Positions 60,061 through 64,000 of a DNA stretch of 64,000 nucleotides are shown here, in pieces. The stretch lies in assembly GCA_020072815.1 (NCBI GenBank), contig JAIQGE010000002.1:186001-250000 (forward strand), given 5' to 3'. The stretch is from Terriglobia bacterium. GTDB lineage: Bacteria > Acidobacteriota > Terriglobia > Terriglobales > Acidobacteriaceae. Numbering within the stretch: position 1 is the stretch's first letter; each line of letters opens with the position of its first letter. The notes under the pieces were generated by a model. That model had not been told where the DNA came from and ran no database searches. It saw only the letters and a program-made list of their open reading frames with translations. Made by a program: the position numbers and the translations under genes.

Positions 60061-60459
60061 ATGACCCAGCGCACCGGCTACACTGACGATCACGCCAAGT
60101 CCGGGCTCGACCACCGTTTCCCGGCGATTGATACCTGGCCCAACCAGTTTCCCGCTTACGAAATCGTCATTGACGTCCCGGAGTTTACCTCCGTATGTCC
60201 CAAGACCGGCCTGCCTGATTTTGGCGTGCTGGAGATCCGCTACATGCCGGCCAAGCGCTGCCTGGAACTGAAGTCGGTCAAGGAATACCTGCTGGAATAT
60301 CGCAACCTGGGCATATTTCAGGAAAACATCGTCAACCAGGTGCTGGAAGACGTGGTGCGCGCAGCCAAACCCAAGTGGGCGATGGTGCGCGGCGTGTTTC
60401 GCCCCCGTGGCGGAATCGGGACAACGGTGGAAGCCAAGTGGCCGAGAGGGAAGAAATAG
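60061..60459 (+). CDS. queF: NADPH-dependent 7-cyano-7-deazaguanine reductase QueF
   Basis: 132 residues, the short unimodular type. Reduces preQ0 to preQ1 in queuosine biosynthesis. Catalytic Cys lies in FTSVCPKTGLPDFG, followed by CLELKSVKEYLLEYRN (NADPH- and substrate-binding) and FRPRGGIGTTVEA. Convergent with parE. Confidence 0.94.
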   Translation: MTQRTGYTDDHAKSGLDHRFPAIDTWPNQFPAYEIVIDVPEFTSVCPKTGLPDFGVLEIRYMPAKRCLELKSVKEYLLEYRNLGIFQENIVNQVLEDVVRAAKPKWAMVRGVFRPRGGIGTTVEAKWPRGKK

Positions 60460-60471
60460 CGCGGCGGCTCG

Positions 60472-60792
60472 CTACTGCCGGCCTCGCAGAATCGCGGCCA
60501 TGATTCTGGGGCTGCGGCGGCCGTGGAGCACGGCGATGATAGCCAAAGGATCTGTGTCCGGCGCATAAGCGATGAGATAGTCTCTCACTGTGAGGAATCG
60601 CAATGGCCGCGAAGTGATGTCCGGCCTTCTGTGGCCCCGATGAGGAAAAGGCACAAGACTGCGTACAGCGTCCAGAATTTCTTGTCTCATCTTTCCGGCA
60701 GCCACCGGACTATCGCTGGCGATAAATTCCCAGATCCCTGTGATGTCTAGTGCGGCGAGTGGATGAAGCTGGAAGCCGGGCCCCGGTTTCAT
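60472..60792 (-). CDS. parE: ParE-type toxin (RelE/ParE superfamily)
   Basis: 106 residues: LHPLAALDITGIWEFIASDS, KMRQEILDAVRSLVPFPHRG, PLRFLTVRDYLIAYAPD and IIAVLHGRRSPRIMAAIL are the family blocks. ParE toxins act on DNA gyrase. Overlaps the antitoxin gene (ATGA). Confidence 0.85.
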   Translation of the reverse strand: MKPGPGFQLHPLAALDITGIWEFIASDSPVAAGKMRQEILDAVRSLVPFPHRGHRRPDITSRPLRFLTVRDYLIAYAPDTDPLAIIAVLHGRRSPRIMAAILRGRQ

Positions 60793-61043
60793 TGCGACGA
60801 GCGTCGTTTGAGCAACTCTTCTTCTCGTTGCCGAAGGCTTTCAAAGAACGCCTCACCATCCACCGGCTTGACCTTGCCGCTCTTGATGTCGTCGTAGCGC
60901 GAATCAAGCATTTCGCGGACGTGGATCAGTTCCTCCAGGTAACCGGCAACCACATCCTGCACCAGCTCACTCTTGGCGCGTCCGGTCTGCGCCGCTAATT
61001 GATCCAGCTTCGCTTCCAGCTCGGGTGTGAGGTTCACTTCCAT
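60789..61043 (-). CDS. parD: ParD-type antitoxin
   Basis: 84 residues from the ATG at 61043. Ribbon-helix-helix N-terminus (VNLTPELEAKLDQLAAQTGR, then SELVQDVVAGYLEEL) and a charged toxin-binding tail (DGEAFFESLRQREEELLKRR). Neutralises ParE and represses the operon. Confidence 0.85.
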   Translation of the reverse strand: MEVNLTPELEAKLDQLAAQTGRAKSELVQDVVAGYLEELIHVREMLDSRYDDIKSGKVKPVDGEAFFESLRQREEELLKRRSSQ

Positions 61044-61078
61044 AACGACTAGCCTAGGGACATCAAGGGCTGCTGTCA

Positions 61079-61118
61079 ACGGGTACTGTGGGTCAGTTCG
61101 GACTGACCCACTACCCGT
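61079..61118. terminator. 17-bp imperfect stem-loop between parD and the ABC permease
   Basis: ACGGGTA and GTGGGTCAGT (two-base bulge between) pair with 61102-61118 around a TCGG loop. It lies downstream of the permease stop and upstream of parD, so it may end the exporter transcript or be part of parD regulation; no U-run follows. Confidence 0.45.
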
Positions 61119-61167
61119 ATCAGCGTCTAGCGATTCGCTTGCGAATTGCGGGCCTTTAGGCAGACGC

Positions 61168-62682
61168 TCACACTCCCAACTGTCCCGCGATCTCCTCCAA
61201 ATGTTCGTTTGCGTAGCGGACAGCCCAGTTCAAAAGCCGCGAATAAAGAAAGATAGACCCCGCCAGCCCGGTCAGACCCGCCGCCAGCGGCAGCCATGTC
61301 AGATGGAAGAGCCAGGTTGCCAGCACCACGCCGCCGATGATCGCCATCAGAGGAAGGTTCACGGCCAGCGACGCGAAGCCCGCGGCGTTGGACGTCATGC
61401 GGGAACTCATCTGCGTAAGGTCAATCCGTCGCGGCCAATAGACTGAGATCACGTTGCCCGCGCCGATCTGGACAATCAGCACGCACAAAAAGCCCGCGAT
61501 CACCGCCGCCAGCAGGTCCCACGATACGTGCCGGATCGTCACAATGATCACGGCGCCAAGCAGGAAACACCCGGACATCACCGCGCCCTGGGTGAGGCTT
61601 TTGGCGATGAACACTTTTCGCAGCGAGAGCGGAGAGAGCAGCCAGCGGCCAAAGCCCTCGCGGTCCATGCCGAACGTGTTGTATGACAAGTTGGAGACCG
61701 AAAGCGCCATCAACGCCGCGAACGGACCCAGCATGCCGCCGCCGCTGGAGAAAAAGGGCAGCTTTCTGCCTGGGCCTCCCAGGGACATAAAGGCAAAGAG
61801 GATGAGCGGGTAGAGCAATTGCACAATCAGCCGCGAATTCTGCCGCAGGTAGCGCATCTCTTTTTCAAAGATCGCGCTCACGGCTTCGTCCACCAAGGGC
61901 AGCCGCCATCCTGGTTTGATCTTCAGGTCACGCTTCACGGCCACGGTCTCCGCGTAGATCTCTCCCTGATACACCTTGCGCAGGTTTCGCACCTGGAGCC
62001 ACGCGGCCAGCAGCAAATACGCCAGCAGTATGCCGGCGGGAAGCAGCTTGTCCATGGCCGGCTGGGTCACGCTTTGTGCGGCCAAGCCCGGCGGAGAAAC
62101 CTGGAGCAGACCGGAGAACACATCGCGGGCCCACGCCGGCGGATGAAAACGCTTGACGTCAATCCAGCCGTTGAACATGAAGTTAGCCATCTGCGGCAGC
62201 AAAGCCAGAAGCAGCAGCAAGGCCACCATGCGCTCCCGGCCTTTGCGCGTGCTCTGGAAACGCTCGAACAGGCCGATGACGATCCGGTTGCAGACCACGT
62301 TGAACGCGGCAAAGACCGCAAATGCCAAAGCCGCGGGAAGCGCCCACTCCGCGCGCGCATAGACAATGCCCAGCCAGATGCTGAACAGCCAGCACAGGCC
62401 GGTGAGGGCCGCCGGATCGAAAATTCCGTACGCCGCGTTGAGAAAGAAATACAGCCGCATGGACACCGGATAACGCGCCACTTCGCGAAAGTTCAGCCCG
62501 GGCGAGTAGCCTTCAAACAGCACCGGCGCAAGCTGCCAGATCAGGAACACCGCCCACAGCAAGCCTGCCAGGACGTTGAATTTGCCGCCGGGCAGCAGGG
62601 CCACGGTTGCGGCGAAGAAGCCAGCGCTGGTGCCCACCACGAACAGCGAGCTGACCAGGTATCCCACTGACTGCATCGCCAA
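61168..62682 (-). CDS. ABC exporter membrane subunit
   Basis: At least 504 residues with about twelve hydrophobic segments (LFVVGTSAGFFAATVALLPG, LIVQLLYPLILFAFMSLGG, LLAAVIAGFLCVLIVQIGAG, LPLMAIIGGVVLATWLF). The TTG at 62682 is the first usual start codon, but the open frame continues upstream into the ATPase gene with credible family-like residues (VLLLRLRWQLFRNSLRRRNR) and no ATG, GTG or TTG. A rare start codon or coupled initiation is possible, so the true N-terminus is uncertain. Confidence 0.83.
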   Translation of the reverse strand: MAMQSVGYLVSSLFVVGTSAGFFAATVALLPGGKFNVLAGLLWAVFLIWQLAPVLFEGYSPGLNFREVARYPVSMRLYFFLNAAYGIFDPAALTGLCWLFSIWLGIVYARAEWALPAALAFAVFAAFNVVCNRIVIGLFERFQSTRKGRERMVALLLLLALLPQMANFMFNGWIDVKRFHPPAWARDVFSGLLQVSPPGLAAQSVTQPAMDKLLPAGILLAYLLLAAWLQVRNLRKVYQGEIYAETVAVKRDLKIKPGWRLPLVDEAVSAIFEKEMRYLRQNSRLIVQLLYPLILFAFMSLGGPGRKLPFFSSGGGMLGPFAALMALSVSNLSYNTFGMDREGFGRWLLSPLSLRKVFIAKSLTQGAVMSGCFLLGAVIIVTIRHVSWDLLAAVIAGFLCVLIVQIGAGNVISVYWPRRIDLTQMSSRMTSNAAGFASLAVNLPLMAIIGGVVLATWLFHLTWLPLAAGLTGLAGSIFLYSRLLNWAVRYANEHLEEIAGQLGV

Positions 62683-62771
62683 CTCCGACTTCCGGTTGCG
62701 CCGCCGCAGGGAGTTGCGGAAGAGCTGCCAGCGCAGCCGCAGCAGCAGGACAAAATGGCTGTTGGAATCGG

Positions 62772-63554
62772 CTAAAGCCAGGAAAGCACCTCCGCGTCCT
62801 GCTTCTGGCCGCCGACCACCTGCAGAAAAATTTCTTCCAGCGTAAGCGCGGTGCCTTCATGCCCCGCCACTCGCACTCCGGCGCGCAGTTCTTCCAGCGA
62901 CCCCGCCGCCACCAGCCGCCCTTGCCGGATGATGCCGATATGCGTGCAAAGGCGCTCCACCACCTCCATCACGTGCGACGTGAGAAAGACCGTTCCGCCG
63001 TGCGAGATAAAACGCTGCAACAGCCGCTTGAGCGTGGTGGCGGCAATGGCGTCCACGCCTTCAAACGGCTCATCCAGAAACAGGATCGCCGGGCCGTGAA
63101 TCACCGCCGCGGCCAGCGCGGTCTTTTTCTTCATGCCGTGCGAGTAGTCGGCCACCAGCTTGTCCGCCGAATCGTTCAAGTCCATGAATTCCAGAAGCTC
63201 GGCCGTGCGTTCGGCCGCGATAGCGCGGTCCAGGCCGTACATGCGTCCAACAAAGTTCAACAGCTGCGCGCCGGTCAGGCGCTCAAATAGCGCCAGCCCT
63301 TCGGGCACCACGCCGATGCGGCCTTTGATCGCGACGGCGTTGTGCTCCAGGTCCAGGCCGAGCAGACGGATTTGGCCGCTTGTGGGCTTCAGCAGGCCGG
63401 TCAGCATCTTGATGGTGGTGGACTTTCCCGCGCCGTTCGGTCCCAGGAAGCCGTAGAACTGCTGTTTCTCGACCGTTAGATTCAAGTCATCCACGGCCAC
63501 CAGCGAGCTAAACGTGCGGCGCAGCGCAATAGTTTCCAGAACGATCTCAGCCAT
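62772..63554 (-). CDS. ABC exporter ATP-binding subunit
   Basis: 260 residues. Walker A GPNGAGKST near 38, signature-like YSHGMKKKTALAAAVIHGP (LSGGQ replaced by YSHGM), Walker B ILFLDEPFEGVD, switch His in LTSHVMEVVERL. The substrate is unknown. The permease gene is read from within or just after its 3' end. Confidence 0.92.
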   Translation of the reverse strand: MAEIVLETIALRRTFSSLVAVDDLNLTVEKQQFYGFLGPNGAGKSTTIKMLTGLLKPTSGQIRLLGLDLEHNAVAIKGRIGVVPEGLALFERLTGAQLLNFVGRMYGLDRAIAAERTAELLEFMDLNDSADKLVADYSHGMKKKTALAAAVIHGPAILFLDEPFEGVDAIAATTLKRLLQRFISHGGTVFLTSHVMEVVERLCTHIGIIRQGRLVAAGSLEELRAGVRVAGHEGTALTLEEIFLQVVGGQKQDAEVLSWL

Positions 63555-63635
63555 GTTGCTCCATGGTCAGCAAAATGAAGAACTCCCCAGCCTGATGCGA
63601 CGGCGAGGTTTTAGTTTAGCGCAGTTCCCCGCGGA

Positions 63636-63641
63636 TATAAT
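63636..63641 (+). promoter_or_regulatory. TATAAT element before the MFS gene
   Basis: TATAAT, 11 bases before the ATG at 63653, leaving only a few bases of leader; no Shine-Dalgarno sequence. Confidence 0.45.
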
Positions 63642-63652
63642 GGCGCAACCCA

Positions 63653-64000
63653 ATGTCCACCAAGACCTATCCGTACACCATGCTGGCGGTCCTGACCGGA
63701 CTGAACATGCTGAACTACATTGACCGCAATGTACTGTTCGGTGTTCAACCTCTGATTCAGAAAGAATTCCCCCGCAGTGATGCCGACTATGGCTTTCTCA
63801 CGTTCGCGTTTTTTATTGCCTATATGGTTGCGGCCCCATGCGTTGGCTGGTTGGGGGACCGCTTCTCCCGCAAGAACATAATGACAGTGGGCATTCTGAT
63901 CTGGAGCGGCTTTACGCTGTTCACATGGATAACGCACACGTTTGGCCAACTGCTATTTCGCCATACCATTGTGGGAATTGGTGAGGCGAGCTATGCGACT
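63653..64000 (+). CDS. MFS transporter (3' end outside window)
   Basis: 116 N-terminal residues are visible. Start MSTKTYPYTMLAVLTGLNML, then LNYIDRNVLFGVQPLIQKEF (helix 1 and the D-R pair typical of spinster-like MFS members), a second helix and the motif A variant GWLGDRFSRKNIM, then helix 3 and IVGIGEASYAT. It runs off the right edge. Divergent from the ABC exporter. Substrate unknown. Confidence 0.85.
   Translation, partial: MSTKTYPYTMLAVLTGLNMLNYIDRNVLFGVQPLIQKEFPRSDADYGFLTFAFFIAYMVAAPCVGWLGDRFSRKNIMTVGILIWSGFTLFTWITHTFGQLLFRHTIVGIGEASYAT

Noticed and set aside
61819-62670. 283-codon plus-strand frame over the ABC permease
   Set aside because: Composition (Gln, His, Arg) is that of an antisense frame; the minus-strand gene has regular membrane helices.

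Overview
The window looks like chromosomal DNA of a GC-rich, Gram-negative soil bacterium, most probably an acidobacterium. The evidence is a TonB-dependent receptor with an N-terminal carboxypeptidase-regulatory domain, a full Tol-Pal envelope operon, ferredoxin-dependent 2-oxoacid oxidoreductase (korAB), a hopanoid cluster, DUF4382 and DUF3606 proteins, and several families of dispersed intergenic repeats. The assignment is inference; there is no rRNA or tRNA in the window.

Layout. 0-6.6 kb: end of gpmI, a hydroxyacid dehydrogenase, DinB protein, thiS, a MerR regulator with a 25-bp palindrome, a riboflavin gene of RibBX type and a glycerophosphodiesterase. 6.6-10.1 kb: korAB plus a small 2Fe-2S protein behind a CRP-like site. 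10.2-15.3 kb (minus strand): tolQ-tolR-tonB/tolA-tolB-pal-cpoB. 15.6-17.3 kb: a less GC-rich pair, tcmP and its three-Cys-motif partner. 17.3-24.2 kb: a secreted amidohydrolase, two tandem secreted paralogues, an AhpD-like gene pair whose second member carries an in-frame UGA in place of the active-site cysteine (candidate selenoprotein), recN, and a head-to-head higB/higA pair around a 33-bp palindrome. 24.3-36.7 kb: ispH-shc-hpnH-unknown-hpnA-hpnG-two zinc alcohol dehydrogenases-hpnC-hpnD-hpnE, mostly translationally coupled. 36.8-42.4 kb (minus): TonB-dependent receptor, two four-helix membrane proteins and an HpnJ-like B12/radical SAM protein. 42.4-48 kb: a repeat-rich accessory stretch with a lone superfamily 2 helicase, a zinc-finger protein whose tail is translated repeat DNA, rpsU and a DUF3606 protein. 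48-64 kb: secreted proteins, VIT1-type transporter, Fpg-like glycosylase, reductase, acetyltransferase, a HlyD-TPR-TolC operon, queF, parDE, an ABC exporter and the start of an MFS transporter.

How the genes fit together. IspH feeds isoprenoid precursors to HpnC/D/E (squalene) and Shc (hopene). HpnH and HpnG then extend the side chain, and the two embedded dehydrogenases are well placed for a side-chain redox step. HpnJ, 4 kb away, would act on a later head group. The Tol-Pal operon, TonB receptor and HlyD/TolC genes form the envelope set. Several genes have a TANAAT hexamer 6-12 bases before the start codon and no Shine-Dalgarno sequence, which points to leaderless transcripts.
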